A stretch of DNA of 64,000 nt from Comamonas sp. KCTC 72670 (GTDB lineage Bacteria; Myxococcota; Myxococcia; Myxococcales; Myxococcaceae): NCBI GenBank assembly GCA_014656495.1, contig BNCN01000015.1:102535-166534 (forward strand). Direction: 5' to 3'. The position numbers and the translations under genes were made by a program. The notes beneath the pieces are model-generated. The model did not search any database and had not been told where the DNA came from. It saw nothing but the letters and a program-made list of their open reading frames with translations. This document shows positions 1-8,455 of this stretch, piece by piece (the stretch's first letter is position 1; each line of letters begins with the position of its first letter).

Positions 1-858
1 GTGGCCGAGGGCGTGGACCTGGAGTCCTTCGCGAAGCGCGTGCGCACCGTGACGACGGTGTCCACGCCCCACGCGGGCACGCCCCTGGCCACGTTCTTCA
101 TGGGCCTGTTCGGCCAGCGAATCCTCAAGCTGCTGTCGCTGTTCACCGTGTACGTGCTGCGCTTCGGCCGGCTGCCGCTGCGCGTGGTGTTCCGCTTCGG
201 ACATCTGCTGGCGCGCGCGGACGACAACCTCGGGTGGAAGCCCACGCTGCTGGACCAGCTCTACGACCAGCTCCTGGGCGACTTCTCCTCGGAGCGCCGC
301 GACGCGGTGTCCAAGTTCCTGAGCGACGTGGGCAACGACACCTCGCTGATTCCGCAGCTCACGCCCGAAGGCATCGACCTCTTCAACGCGAGCACGCTGG
401 ACCGGCCCGGCGTGCGGTATGGCTCGGTGGTGACGCAGGCGCGCCCGCCGTCACTGCGCACGCGCATGGCGGCGGGGCTGGACCCGTACGCGCAGCTCAC
501 GCACACCATCTACGCGCTGACGTACGGACAGACGCAGCGGATGCCGCTCACGGCGCTGCCGCTGCACACGCCCGCGCAGACGGCCGCGCTGGTGCAGGCC
601 TATGGCGCGATGCCGGGCCCCACGGCGTGTGACGGCATCGTCCCCACGCGCTCGCAGGTCCACGGCCGGGTGCTGGCGGCGGTGCGCGCGGACCACCTGG
701 ACGCGATTGGCCACTTCGACCAGCCCGCGCACCAGCCGCCGCACGTGGACTGGCTCATCTCCGGCTCCGGCTTCCGCAGGCCCCAGTTCGAGGCCACGTG
801 GAAGACCATCGTCGACTTCCTGCTCGAGGACGAACCGCCCCGCGTCAAGGCGCCGTGA
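1..858 (+). CDS. lipase/alpha-beta hydrolase, 3' part
   Basis: The reading frame is open to the window edge, so the true start probably lies upstream and the product is partial. The TPHAGTPLA motif (about residues 22-30) is typical of the strand after the nucleophile elbow in bacterial lipases and PGAP1-like esterases; the GxSxG serine would therefore lie before the window. Near the C terminus a CDGIVPTRS segment (D211) and the following ADHLDAIGHF segment (H232 or H238) fit the catalytic Asp and His. A hydrophobic stretch at about residues 40-70 could contact lipid or membrane. The gene converges on the next one with a 14-base overlap. Esterase or lipase is likely; the substrate is unknown. 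Confidence 0.7.
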   Translation: MAEGVDLESFAKRVRTVTTVSTPHAGTPLATFFMGLFGQRILKLLSLFTVYVLRFGRLPLRVVFRFGHLLARADDNLGWKPTLLDQLYDQLLGDFSSERRDAVSKFLSDVGNDTSLIPQLTPEGIDLFNASTLDRPGVRYGSVVTQARPPSLRTRMAAGLDPYAQLTHTIYALTYGQTQRMPLTALPLHTPAQTAALVQAYGAMPGPTACDGIVPTRSQVHGRVLAAVRADHLDAIGHFDQPAHQPPHVDWLISGSGFRRPQFEATWKTIVDFLLEDEPPRVKAP

Positions 859-1351
859 CGACCTCGAAGACCTCCGCGTCCGGCAGCGTCAGCACCTCGG
901 CGCCCGCCTCCGCCAGCTTCTCGCGGGGGACGTCGAGGTAGCGCTGGGCGAAGCGCGGCGAGGGGCGGAGCGCCAGCGCCTCGCCCGTGTCGCGGTTGCG
1001 GAAGCGCGTGACGACGTCCTCGGGGCCGAGCACCTCCACCAGCGAGAGGTTGAGCTTCCCCACGCTGGCGCCGGTGGCCGCGGCGGCGCCGTCCGCGATG
1101 CACGCGTACTGCACCTTCTGCGGCGTGTGGTGGAAGACCTCCAGCTTGAAGCTGCCCACGGGCAGGTCGAGCTGCTTCAGCGCGTACACGCCCATCCGGT
1201 AGCCCATGACGGCCCAGGGGCCCGCGCCGCCATGCACCGCGGCCACGCGCGCCAGCGGGTCGGACTTCGCGGGAGGCGGATGATGCGCCGAGGAACCGGC
1301 GCACCCTGCGCTCAGCATCACGACGAGGGGGAACAGTCGTCGCACGGACAT
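845..1351 (-). CDS. FmdE-like domain lipoprotein
   Basis: The ATG at 1351 is preceded by GGGAG at good spacing and is followed by a lipoprotein signal ending LSAGC, so this start is preferred over one 33 bases upstream. The mature part resembles the FmdE (formylmethanofuran dehydrogenase subunit E) domain: an HGGAGPWAVMGYRMG segment and a later ADGAAAATGASVGKLNL segment match the family's HGHxCPGxxxGYR and CxxDxxxxxTGCTxGKxNL blocks. The cysteines expected in both blocks are missing, so metal binding may be altered or lost. It lies 19 bases downstream of a TonB-like gene on the same strand, which suggests one transcript and an envelope role. The function is not known. Confidence 0.6.
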   Translation of the reverse strand: MSVRRLFPLVVMLSAGCAGSSAHHPPPAKSDPLARVAAVHGGAGPWAVMGYRMGVYALKQLDLPVGSFKLEVFHHTPQKVQYACIADGAAAATGASVGKLNLSLVEVLGPEDVVTRFRNRDTGEALALRPSPRFAQRYLDVPREKLAEAGAEVLTLPDAEVFEVVTAP

Positions 1352-1370
1352 GGGCGGCTCCCGGCGTCTG

Positions 1371-2621
1371 TCAGTAGACGCCAATCAGGCGAATCTGCAC
1401 GCGGGGATTACCAAGGTATTCCTCCAGCCGCCATCGGCTGCGCATGCCGTCGTCGCGGATGCCCAGCCCGCCGCTGGCCTCCGGCGCCTCCGCGCTCGCG
1501 AGCGCATCCCGGAGCTGGGACACGGCCCACCTGTCGAACCGCGGGTCGCCGGAGCCCTCGAGCACCTTGAGGTCGAGCAGCTTCCCGTCACGCGCCTGCC
1601 AGACCTCCACGATGGCCGCGAGCGCGAGCACCGGCTCGGTGAGGTCCACCATGTACATGTTGGCCGCGCGCCCCGCTTCGACGGCCGCCTGCAAACGGTT
1701 GCGCTGCTCCAGCCGATGGTCCCGGGGCCCCGACACCACGGGGCTGCCTGTCTTTCCGAACCGGGCAATGGCCTCCACCTGCTCGCGCTTCAGCCGTGAA
1801 CTCAGGACCTTCAGGTCTGGAGGGGGCGGGTTCACCAGGTTCTGCGCGAAGCCTTCGCGCAGCCTCGCGAAGTACGGATGCGTGGCGCCGGTCGACGCAC
1901 GCGCGCTCGCGGCGGCGCCCTGGGCCCAGTCGTTCACGCGCTTGCCGACGACCTCCGCCTCCTGTGCCAGCAGGGCCTTCGCGTCGGGTCCCTCACCGGG
2001 GTGGAGCGTCCGCCCTGTCGATGGGGGACCCGCGCGCAGTGGGCCTCCGCCCAGCAGCCCCTTGGGCTCCAGGTTGAGCTTGGGCTTCGATGTCGGCGTT
2101 GGCATGTCGCGAGGGACAGCCTGTGCCAGCTCGGACGGCGGCTCACCGGTGCTTGGCCTTGCGTCCCCAGGCGCGGGCGACTCGCCGGTGTCTGACCTTC
2201 TGACGTCGGACGCAGGAGGCTCGCCGGTGCTGGGGCTTGTGACGGCAAGCGTGGGCGGTTCGCCAGTGCTGGACCTCGTGCCGTCAGACAGGGGCGGCTC
2301 ACGCGGCGTGGACGTGTCGGGAGCACGAGGAACCGATGCGCGAGGACGCTCCGCGAGACTCGGACGGTCCTCCTCCTTCGCGGGTGAGCCCGGTCGATCC
2401 CCGGAAGGGGGTGGCTCGCTGGCGTTCGGTGACGGCGTGACGTCGCGGTAGACGACATCCACCGCGACAGCATGCGGGCGCGCGCTCCGGCGCCTGGGGG
2501 CATCCGCCGGGCTGCCCGACAACGCCGCGAAGAGCGCGACGTGCAGGAGCCCCGACACCAGGAGCATGAGGAAGAGTTGAGCGCGCCGCGACACAGCAAC
2601 CAGCTTGCCTCGACGCGGCAC
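1371..2621 (-). CDS. TonB-family energy-transducer-like protein
   Basis: A 416-residue protein with one N-terminal membrane helix (about residues 13-35, LFLMLLVSGLLHVALFAAL) followed by a long Pro/Ser/Thr-rich region of the kind that spans the periplasm in TonB proteins. That region holds several STGEPP-like repeats (about residues 115-175). The C-terminal part, about residues 300-416, has the layout of a TonB_C domain (AAIVEVWQARDGKLLDLKVLEGSGDPRFDRWAVSQLRDAL), although the pattern is divergent. TonB proteins pass proton-motive force to outer-membrane receptors. The start may be the ATG at 2621 or a later in-frame codon. It probably forms an operon with the FmdE-like lipoprotein downstream. 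Confidence 0.65.
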   Translation of the reverse strand: MPRRGKLVAVSRRAQLFLMLLVSGLLHVALFAALSGSPADAPRRRSARPHAVAVDVVYRDVTPSPNASEPPPSGDRPGSPAKEEDRPSLAERPRASVPRAPDTSTPREPPLSDGTRSSTGEPPTLAVTSPSTGEPPASDVRRSDTGESPAPGDARPSTGEPPSELAQAVPRDMPTPTSKPKLNLEPKGLLGGGPLRAGPPSTGRTLHPGEGPDAKALLAQEAEVVGKRVNDWAQGAAASARASTGATHPYFARLREGFAQNLVNPPPPDLKVLSSRLKREQVEAIARFGKTGSPVVSGPRDHRLEQRNRLQAAVEAGRAANMYMVDLTEPVLALAAIVEVWQARDGKLLDLKVLEGSGDPRFDRWAVSQLRDALASAEAPEASGGLGIRDDGMRSRWRLEEYLGNPRVQIRLIGVY

Positions 2622-2734
2622 CGCAGTGAAGCAGCGCGGAGACAGGATGTCGGGCGGACGTCCCTGCCTGCCAGGTCGACGCGGTAATCCGGCTTCCTCG
2701 AAGGACAGGCAAGCCGTGGGTTAGCATCCGGCCC

Positions 2735-4582
2735 ATGCGGCATCGCTTTGGGATTCTGTGCGGTCTCCTCCCGACCGTCGTGATGGCATCACAGGGCATC
2801 GAATCCATCCGGGAGACAGTGCGAGCCCCCCTGGTGAAGCCAGCACCGTTGTTCCCAGGCAGCCGCCACACGACATCCCACGTGGCCACCCGAGACCCCT
2901 GGCGAGGAGAGGAGCACACGCTCCGGGTCCGTACCTTCGGGCCCGACGGCGCGCCGCTGGCGAGAGCCTGGGTGCGGCTCATCCCCGAGCCGCTGCACGG
3001 CATCAACCTGGAGCAAACAGCGGGAAGGGACGGCACGGCCTCGCTCCGGCCGAGGAGTCCCGGCCGCTACCGCGTGATTGCGTACTGGGAGGAAGAGGAC
3101 CGATTCAGCCGCTACGTGTGGCAAGACATCGAACTGCGAACCACCCCATCCACGCACCATGTGGAGTTGCGCTTTCCTTCACCTGCGGCGGCACAACTGT
3201 CCGGGCGGGTCCTGGCGCTCAACGGCCAGCCCCTGCCCCAGGCAGAAGTCACCGTGGTGCAGCAGTTCCCCTCCGTCCCCTTGCAGGAGCAGCACTTCCT
3301 CCGCAACACGGCCTACCCCACCGAGCGAGCCGTCACCCGAACGGATGCGGAGGGCCACTTCCAGTTCGGCCTTCAGCGCGAGGGGGAGTACAGACTCGAG
3401 GTGGCCCATCCCAAGGGCCATGGAACAGCCGCCGTTGCGACCGGCGCCATGCAGGTGGAGGTCCGCACCGTCAACCCATGTCCGGACAGCATTTCGGGGC
3501 GGGTCATCGATGAGCAAGGCAAGCCTGTTCCGCGCTTCGTGATTGCCGGGGAGTCTTTCAATCATCCCGAGGGACGCTTCCAATCCGAGCGGGGCTGCAG
3601 CGCGTATGTCGAAGCGGAAGGCTTCGTGAGTCATTTGATGAAGCCGCAGGCCAATCAGGACGGCCACCTGCACTTGCCAGACATCGTGCTCCAGCGAGGA
3701 CGCCTCCTGGAAGGCCTCGTGCTGAAATCGGATGGACAGCCCGCCGGAGACGCGCAGGTCGGCGTGACGTGGCCCTCGGATGCCTTTTTAGACAGGTCCG
3801 CGTACACGGATGGGAATGGCCGCTTTTCGCTCGGGCGAGTTCCTACCTCGCAGGAACTGCGCACCGTCGTCACCCGGCCCGGCAAGGTCCTGCAACAGCG
3901 ACATCCACCCGGAAGCAGCAAGAAGCTCACGCTCCAATTCCCGGAGGAGACCGCCGCCCTCCAGGTCCAGGTCCGAAGCCAGGAGGGCCAGCCGCTTGCT
4001 GGAATGGTGGTCACCGCCGTAAGCGACTGGGGCTCGACGGCGATGAACACGAACCCCCAAGGCGACGCACGCCTCTCACTTCCCGCCGGGCTCTACAGCG
4101 TTCACGTTCAACAGCGGCTGAGGCTCGGGCCCCACCAGCAGGAAGTCCCGAGGCGCTTCGCGCGGGTGCAGGTCACGCTCCAAGAAGACGACTCCACCAC
4201 GATCGCGGTGCCGGAGTTGCGTGGCACGGGGGCGCTGCGCGTCCTGATGCCGCGCCCTACGCACTACGACGACCTCCACGTCTTTTCAGGCACTGTCGAC
4301 TGGCCCGCCAACAGGAGCGCCATGAACCTGCTGCGCAACAACGGACTCGTCGCCGACACCGCGACCGACCAGTGGACGCAGCCCGAAATCGTCATCATCG
4401 GCTACACCGTCCTGAGCGACTTCAGCCAACTGGCCCCCGGGACGTACACGGTGTTCGCCGAGAACTCCTATGGCTCACACACCGGCCTCATGCTGCACCG
4501 GACCGTCGTCGAAGTGGGCGCCGAGGAGCGCAGGCTCGTCCAGGTGCGCTTCGACGGCGCGGACACCCGCATCCTCCCGTGA
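2735..4582 (+). CDS. secreted multi-domain carboxypeptidase-regulatory-like protein
   Basis: A 615-residue protein with an N-terminal hydrophobic export signal (residues 4-19), then about six beta-sandwich modules of carboxypeptidase-regulatory/Ig-like type. Each has a G-x-V-x(5)-G-x-P-x(2)-A-x-V core and a T-D-x-(E/N)-G-x-F turn, for example SGRVLALNGQPLPQAEVTV and RTDAEGHFQF, and LEGLVLKSDGQPAGDAQV and TDGNGRFSL. No catalytic domain is visible, so a structural or binding role at the cell surface is plausible. Codons about 227-520 are repeated in the truncated copy at 6519-7402, with roughly three quarters of residues identical. The upstream gene is divergent, leaving 113 bases for two promoters. 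Confidence 0.65.
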   Translation: MRHRFGILCGLLPTVVMASQGIESIRETVRAPLVKPAPLFPGSRHTTSHVATRDPWRGEEHTLRVRTFGPDGAPLARAWVRLIPEPLHGINLEQTAGRDGTASLRPRSPGRYRVIAYWEEEDRFSRYVWQDIELRTTPSTHHVELRFPSPAAAQLSGRVLALNGQPLPQAEVTVVQQFPSVPLQEQHFLRNTAYPTERAVTRTDAEGHFQFGLQREGEYRLEVAHPKGHGTAAVATGAMQVEVRTVNPCPDSISGRVIDEQGKPVPRFVIAGESFNHPEGRFQSERGCSAYVEAEGFVSHLMKPQANQDGHLHLPDIVLQRGRLLEGLVLKSDGQPAGDAQVGVTWPSDAFLDRSAYTDGNGRFSLGRVPTSQELRTVVTRPGKVLQQRHPPGSSKKLTLQFPEETAALQVQVRSQEGQPLAGMVVTAVSDWGSTAMNTNPQGDARLSLPAGLYSVHVQQRLRLGPHQQEVPRRFARVQVTLQEDDSTTIAVPELRGTGALRVLMPRPTHYDDLHVFSGTVDWPANRSAMNLLRNNGLVADTATDQWTQPEIVIIGYTVLSDFSQLAPGTYTVFAENSYGSHTGLMLHRTVVEVGAEERRLVQVRFDGADTRILP

Positions 4583-4618
4583 GTCCCCGCACTTCGCAGG
4601 CGGCTTCGGACGCCCCGC

Positions 4619-5554
4619 CTACCATCCGAGCCAGTGAACGATGGCCCTCCCGATGTCATCGGGCAGGTCCTCACTCGCGTGATGACCAGCGACGCCGAGC
4701 TCCACCACTTCGAGATTTACGGACCGGCCGCGCACCCACTCGATGAGGGCGGGTGCGCCGAGCGGCGTGGGGCTCTTGAAGGTCAACAGCAGCTTGGGCA
4801 CCTCCGGAGACGCGCCCAGCCAGGCGACATAGCGCTCCATCACCGCCACGACCTCGGAGGGCTGATGCTCGATGGGAAGCTCCCTCGGCCACGCCAGCAT
4901 GGGACGCCGAGATGACGCGTCTGGATAGGGCGCGGCATACACGGCGAGCTCGGCCTCGGTGAGGCCTCGCTTGACGCCAGCGCCCAGCGAACGGGCCAGG
5001 AATTGATTCTGCTCCAGGACCAACGTCTCCCCCACGCCCGGAGTCCGCAGGTCCTTGAACAAGGCAGCACCTTGCGGCGGGTAGTCCGTCCACAGCAGCG
5101 ACCGGAAGAACGTCTCGTAGACGACGAGCCCGCGCACCCTGCCGGGGTGACGCGCGGCCCAGTCCATGGCCAGCGCACCGCCCCAGTCGTAGCCCACCAA
5201 CACGACGTCACGCAGGTCCAGCGCGTCGAACCAGGCGTCGAGATACCGGGAATGGTCCACGAAGCGATAAGCGATGTCCGGCTTGCCGGAGTCGCCCATT
5301 CCAATCAAGTCCGGCGCGAGCACACGGGCGTGTCCCGCCAGATGAGGGATGACCTCGCGCCAGACAAAGGACGAGGTCGGATTCCCATGCAGCAAGACCA
5401 CCACGGGGCCCCGCCCCGCCTCGCGATACGCGATATGGGATTCGAGGACAGGGACATTTCGCATGACGGTCTCCGGCGGCATGGGTGGGGGAAGCGCCGG
5501 GCTCCGCACACAGGCAGCAAGCGAGACCCAGAGAAGCAGAACCAGCTTTCGCAT
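4619..5554 (-). CDS. haloalkane dehalogenase-like lipoprotein
   Basis: This alpha/beta hydrolase aligns by eye with the haloalkane dehalogenase HLD-II subfamily (DhaA): HGNPTSSFVWR with the halide-binding Asn, APDLIGMGDSGKPD, GYDWGG with the nucleophile Asp and halide Trp, VVYETFF with the acidic residue, and GVAGHHASEDLPDDIG with the catalytic His. All five key positions are present. Unlike classical dehalogenases it begins with a signal ending VSLAAC, so it is probably a lipoprotein. The ATG at 5554 is chosen because it starts this signal. It is divergent from the LysR gene, which is its likely regulator. A related esterase or epoxide hydrolase activity cannot be excluded. Confidence 0.75.
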   Translation of the reverse strand: MRKLVLLLWVSLAACVRSPALPPPMPPETVMRNVPVLESHIAYREAGRGPVVVLLHGNPTSSFVWREVIPHLAGHARVLAPDLIGMGDSGKPDIAYRFVDHSRYLDAWFDALDLRDVVLVGYDWGGALAMDWAARHPGRVRGLVVYETFFRSLLWTDYPPQGAALFKDLRTPGVGETLVLEQNQFLARSLGAGVKRGLTEAELAVYAAPYPDASSRRPMLAWPRELPIEHQPSEVVAVMERYVAWLGASPEVPKLLLTFKSPTPLGAPALIEWVRGRSVNLEVVELGVAGHHASEDLPDDIGRAIVHWLGW

Positions 5555-5572
5555 GGCCCCACCATGGGGCCA
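5554..5572. promoter_or_regulatory. inverted repeat over hydrolase start
   Basis: TGGCCCC and GGGGCCA are separated by five bases and overlap the start codon and ribosome-binding region of the dehalogenase-like gene. In mRNA this could form a hairpin that limits initiation; in DNA it could be an operator. This is an inference from symmetry alone. Confidence 0.3.
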
Positions 5573-5611
5573 CCTGGCATTTTCCAGCAGTGATGATTGG
5601 TGACGGATATC

Positions 5612-5626
5612 CTCACGATTCGTGAG
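5612..5626. promoter_or_regulatory. palindrome between hydrolase and LysR genes
   Basis: CTCACG-ATT-CGTGAG is a perfect interrupted palindrome that overlaps the GTG start of the LysR gene. LysR regulators usually bind dyads in the divergent intergenic space and repress themselves, so this is a candidate site. No promoter was resolved. Confidence 0.35.
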
Positions 5627-6623
5627 CCTTTCCGCCCTCGACCTCAACCTGCTGCGGGTGCTCGACACCGTCCTCACCGAGCGCAGCGTGGCGCGTGCCG
5701 CGCGCCGGCTTCATGTCACGCCATCCGCCATCAGCAACGCGCTGGCGAGGCTCCGCACCGCCCTCGGCGACCCGTTGTTCGCGAGGAATGGCCGCGGCAT
5801 CGTGCCCACCCCGCGCGCCGCTGAACTGGCCCCCGCCCTGGCCCGTGCGCTGCGGGACCTCGACCACGCCGTCCATGGGGAGCCCTTCGACCCCGCCACC
5901 ACCACACGACAGTTTTCACTGGCCATCGCGGATGCGGGACAGATGGTGCGGCTGCCGGGCATCGCCACGCTCCTGGCCGCCGAAATGCCTCACGCCAGCC
6001 TGCGGGTGGTGGGCATCGACACCCTGCTCGCGGGGGGAGGGCTGGCCAGCGGCGAGGTCGACGTCGCCATCGCCGTCGGAGAGCGGTCCTCCGGCATGCA
6101 CCTGGAACCCCTGTACCGGGAGCGCACCGTGCTGGTGGCACGGCATGACCACCCCCTGGTGGGCGACCGCGTCTCCGCGCGGGGACTGGCCGCCGTGCGT
6201 CACGTCGAGGTGCACGTGGCGCCCGGCAAGGGCTACCGCGGGCTCACCGCCGCCTACGCCCGGCTCGGGATTCCGCGCGACATCGCGCTGGTCGTGCCGA
6301 GCTTCAGCGCAGCCGCCGCGGTCGTCTCCGAGACTGATTGGGTCGCCACCCTGCCGGCCTCGTTGGTCGCCCGGCTCGGCCCACGCCTGGGCATCCGCTC
6401 CGTGCAGAGCCCTGTCGCGCCCCTCACCCTCACCCTCAACCTGTGGTGGCACGAGCGCACCCAGACGAACCCCGCCATGATTGCCTTCCGCGACCTCATC
6501 CGGCGCGCCAGCACGCCCTCCCGAGGGCGAGGGAACAGCCGCCGTCTCGACCGGCGCCATGCCGGTGGAGAGCCGGACCGTCAAACCATGCCCGGACAGG
6601 ATTTCAGGGCGAGTCATCGATGA
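5622..6623 (+). CDS. LysR-family regulator with foreign C-terminal tail
   Basis: The N-terminal 60 residues are a standard LysR winged helix-turn-helix (LDLNLLRVLDTVLTERSVARAARRL, then SAISNALARLR), followed by a LysR substrate-binding domain to about residue 300. The GTG start at 5622 places the helix-turn-helix at its usual distance from the N terminus. From about base 6520 the DNA becomes a copy of codons from the 2735-4582 gene read in another frame, so the last roughly 33 residues (rich in Arg and His) are not LysR sequence and replace the native end. It probably controls the divergent dehalogenase-like gene. The effector is unknown, and it may still be functional because the lost end is short. 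Confidence 0.8.
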   Translation: MSLSALDLNLLRVLDTVLTERSVARAARRLHVTPSAISNALARLRTALGDPLFARNGRGIVPTPRAAELAPALARALRDLDHAVHGEPFDPATTTRQFSLAIADAGQMVRLPGIATLLAAEMPHASLRVVGIDTLLAGGGLASGEVDVAIAVGERSSGMHLEPLYRERTVLVARHDHPLVGDRVSARGLAAVRHVEVHVAPGKGYRGLTAAYARLGIPRDIALVVPSFSAAAAVVSETDWVATLPASLVARLGPRLGIRSVQSPVAPLTLTLNLWWHERTQTNPAMIAFRDLIRRASTPSRGRGNSRRLDRRHAGGEPDRQTMPGQDFRASHR

Positions 6624-7419
6624 GCACGGACAGCCTGTCACGCGCTTCGTGATTGCCGGAGAGCCCTTCAACCATCCCTCAGGACGCTTCCAATCCGAGC
6701 GGGGCTGCAGCGCGTATGTCGAAGCGAAAGGCTTCGTGAGCCATTCGATGAAGCCGAATGCCGACCAGGACGGACGGCTGCAATTGCAGGACATCGTGCT
6801 CGAACGCGGACGCATCCTGGAAGGCCAGGTGCTGAAACCGGATGGGCAGCCCGCCGGAGACGCAGCGGTCGGCGTGACCTGGCCCGCGGATGCCTTTTCA
6901 AGCAGGCCCGCGCATACGGATGGGAATGGCCGATTCTCGCTCCGGCGCGTACCCGCCTCGCAGGAACTGCGCACAATCGTGCCCCGCCCCGGAAGGGTCA
7001 TGCATCAGCGCCGCCCTCCAGGCAGAGGCAAGATGCGCACACTCCAGTTCCCGGAGGAGACCGCCACCCTCCGGGTCCAGGTCCGGAGCCAGGAGGGCGA
7101 GCCGCTCCCCGGAATGGTGGTCACTGCCGTGAGCAACTGGGCGTCGTCGGCGATGACCACGAACGCCCAGGGCAACGCGCGTCTGGCACTCCCGGCCGGA
7201 GACGACTCCGTTCGTGTCCGGCAGCGGCTGGAGCTCGAGCCCCGGAAGAAAGTCCCGAGGCGCTTCGAGCGGATGCAGGTCGCGCTCCAAGCGGGTGACG
7301 CCATCACGCTCGATGCGCCGGGGTTGCGTGGCACGGGAGCGCTGCGCGTGCTGATGCCGCGCCCCACGCACGACGACGACCTCCACGTCTTTTCAGGCAC
7401 CGGTGTGAAGGGTCCGTGA
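6519..7419 (+). pseudogene. truncated second copy of the multi-domain secreted protein
   Basis: Bases 6519-7402 match 3413-4293 closely and the translated frame matches residues of about 227-520 of the full protein. The copy has no signal peptide, no first two modules and no last module. After FSGT, homology stops and the frame ends in four codons at 7419. No ribosome-binding site precedes any start; the open frame extends back only to a TTG at 6481 inside the LysR gene. The inner region has no stops or frameshifts, so truncation is either recent or the fragment is under some constraint. It is most likely a remnant of a tandem duplication disrupted by the hydrolase-LysR pair. Confidence 0.75.
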
Positions 7420-7424
7420 TGCGA

Positions 7425-7456
7425 CGGCCCGCCCTGGATGCACCCGCAGCGGGCCG
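7425..7456. terminator. hairpin between convergent ends
   Basis: CGGCCCGC pairs perfectly with GCGGGCCG across a 16-base loop in the gap between the pseudogene and the convergent lipoprotein gene. There is no T tract, as is common in such GC-rich genomes. Confidence 0.4.
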
Positions 7457-7469
7457 CCGCGAGGCCGGC

Positions 7470-8237
7470 TCAGTAGTTCCAGGCGCGGTAGCTCCGGAAG
7501 CCGCAGCCATTGGCGCCGAGGACCACGCCACCACCCTCCATGTTGGGGGTGAAGGTCGGGTAGGCGATCGCGGACGTGGAGATGCTCACGCAGCATCGGG
7601 CCGTGAACAACCCCGAGCTCTTGGAGGTCTCGTGCGGATTGGGGTCCGTGGGGCTGTAGAGCCAGCCCTTGGCGTAGATGTAGAGCTCCTTCGAATACGG
7701 GGAGTAGGGTCCAAACTCGCTGAAGTTCCCCTCCGTGGTCACGACGCCGCCGGCCATATGATACGAGAACTGGACGTTGAAGCTGTAGGAGCCCCCACAG
7801 ACGCTGCCCGAGGGGGCCCCCTCGGTGCCGGCCTGGGCGAAGCGAGGAGGCGATTCCGGCATCTGCTCCAGCACGCCCTCCGCACGCGCCTCGGCGATGT
7901 TCTTCTCCAGGGCCTGGATGTACTGGTCCCGCTCCGCCAGTTGACGGTCCAAGGCGGCTGACGTGCCGCTCTTGCCTTGCACCTGCGCCAGCAGGGCGCG
8001 CTGTCCGCGAACGCGCTGGAGCTCGAACTCCGCGGCCTCGGTGCCGACGCCCACCTGCTCCCGGACGCCGTCCTCGCGCGTCCGCTCCCAGACGCCAGGG
8101 GCCACCTTGCTCCAATCCGACGGCGCCGCCTCGTTCCTCACAGGCTGAGCGACCGCGTCGCCTTCAGGGGGGGCCTCACCACCGCAGGCCACCAGCGCCA
8201 CCGCGGCGGCTTGTGCCAAGAAGAATCGCATCGACAT
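7470..8237 (-). CDS. lipoprotein with coiled coil, unknown function
   Basis: The ATG at 8237 follows GAGGA at nine bases and opens a lipoprotein signal ending VALVACGG, so the mature protein is probably lipid-anchored. Residues about 65-120 are rich in Glu, Gln, Arg and Leu (ALDRQLAERDQYIQALEKNI) and look like a short coiled coil. The C-terminal half (about 140-255) is Gly-, Ser- and Tyr-rich with two adjacent cysteines (ARCCVS) and another Cys near the end (GANGCGF), suggesting a small disulphide-stabilised beta domain. I do not recognise the family. It follows the thioesterase-like gene on the same strand after 218 bases, so it probably has its own promoter. Confidence 0.65.
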   Translation of the reverse strand: MSMRFFLAQAAAVALVACGGEAPPEGDAVAQPVRNEAAPSDWSKVAPGVWERTREDGVREQVGVGTEAAEFELQRVRGQRALLAQVQGKSGTSAALDRQLAERDQYIQALEKNIAEARAEGVLEQMPESPPRFAQAGTEGAPSGSVCGGSYSFNVQFSYHMAGGVVTTEGNFSEFGPYSPYSKELYIYAKGWLYSPTDPNPHETSKSSGLFTARCCVSISTSAIAYPTFTPNMEGGGVVLGANGCGFRSYRAWNY

Positions 8238-8455
8238 CGTGCATCGTCCTCGCTGTATTGCCCGGCCTGATTGCCGGGGGACAGGCAATACCAGCAGTGA
8301 AAAACGATGTTAACCGGGGTGTTTTCGACCCAACGCGCTCCATTCCCAAGAGCCCCATGGCCTGACGCGGTCGACGACCGGGCGCTCCCCGTCCATCGAG
8401 GCGCGGGCAGCGCATGCGAGGGGTTACCTGCAAGCCTTTGGAGCCGCCGACGCCC

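Noticed and set aside
6481..6558. TTG-initiated start for the truncated copy at 6481
   Set aside because: It lies in LysR coding sequence with no ribosome-binding site and no signal peptide, so the fragment is treated as a pseudogene.
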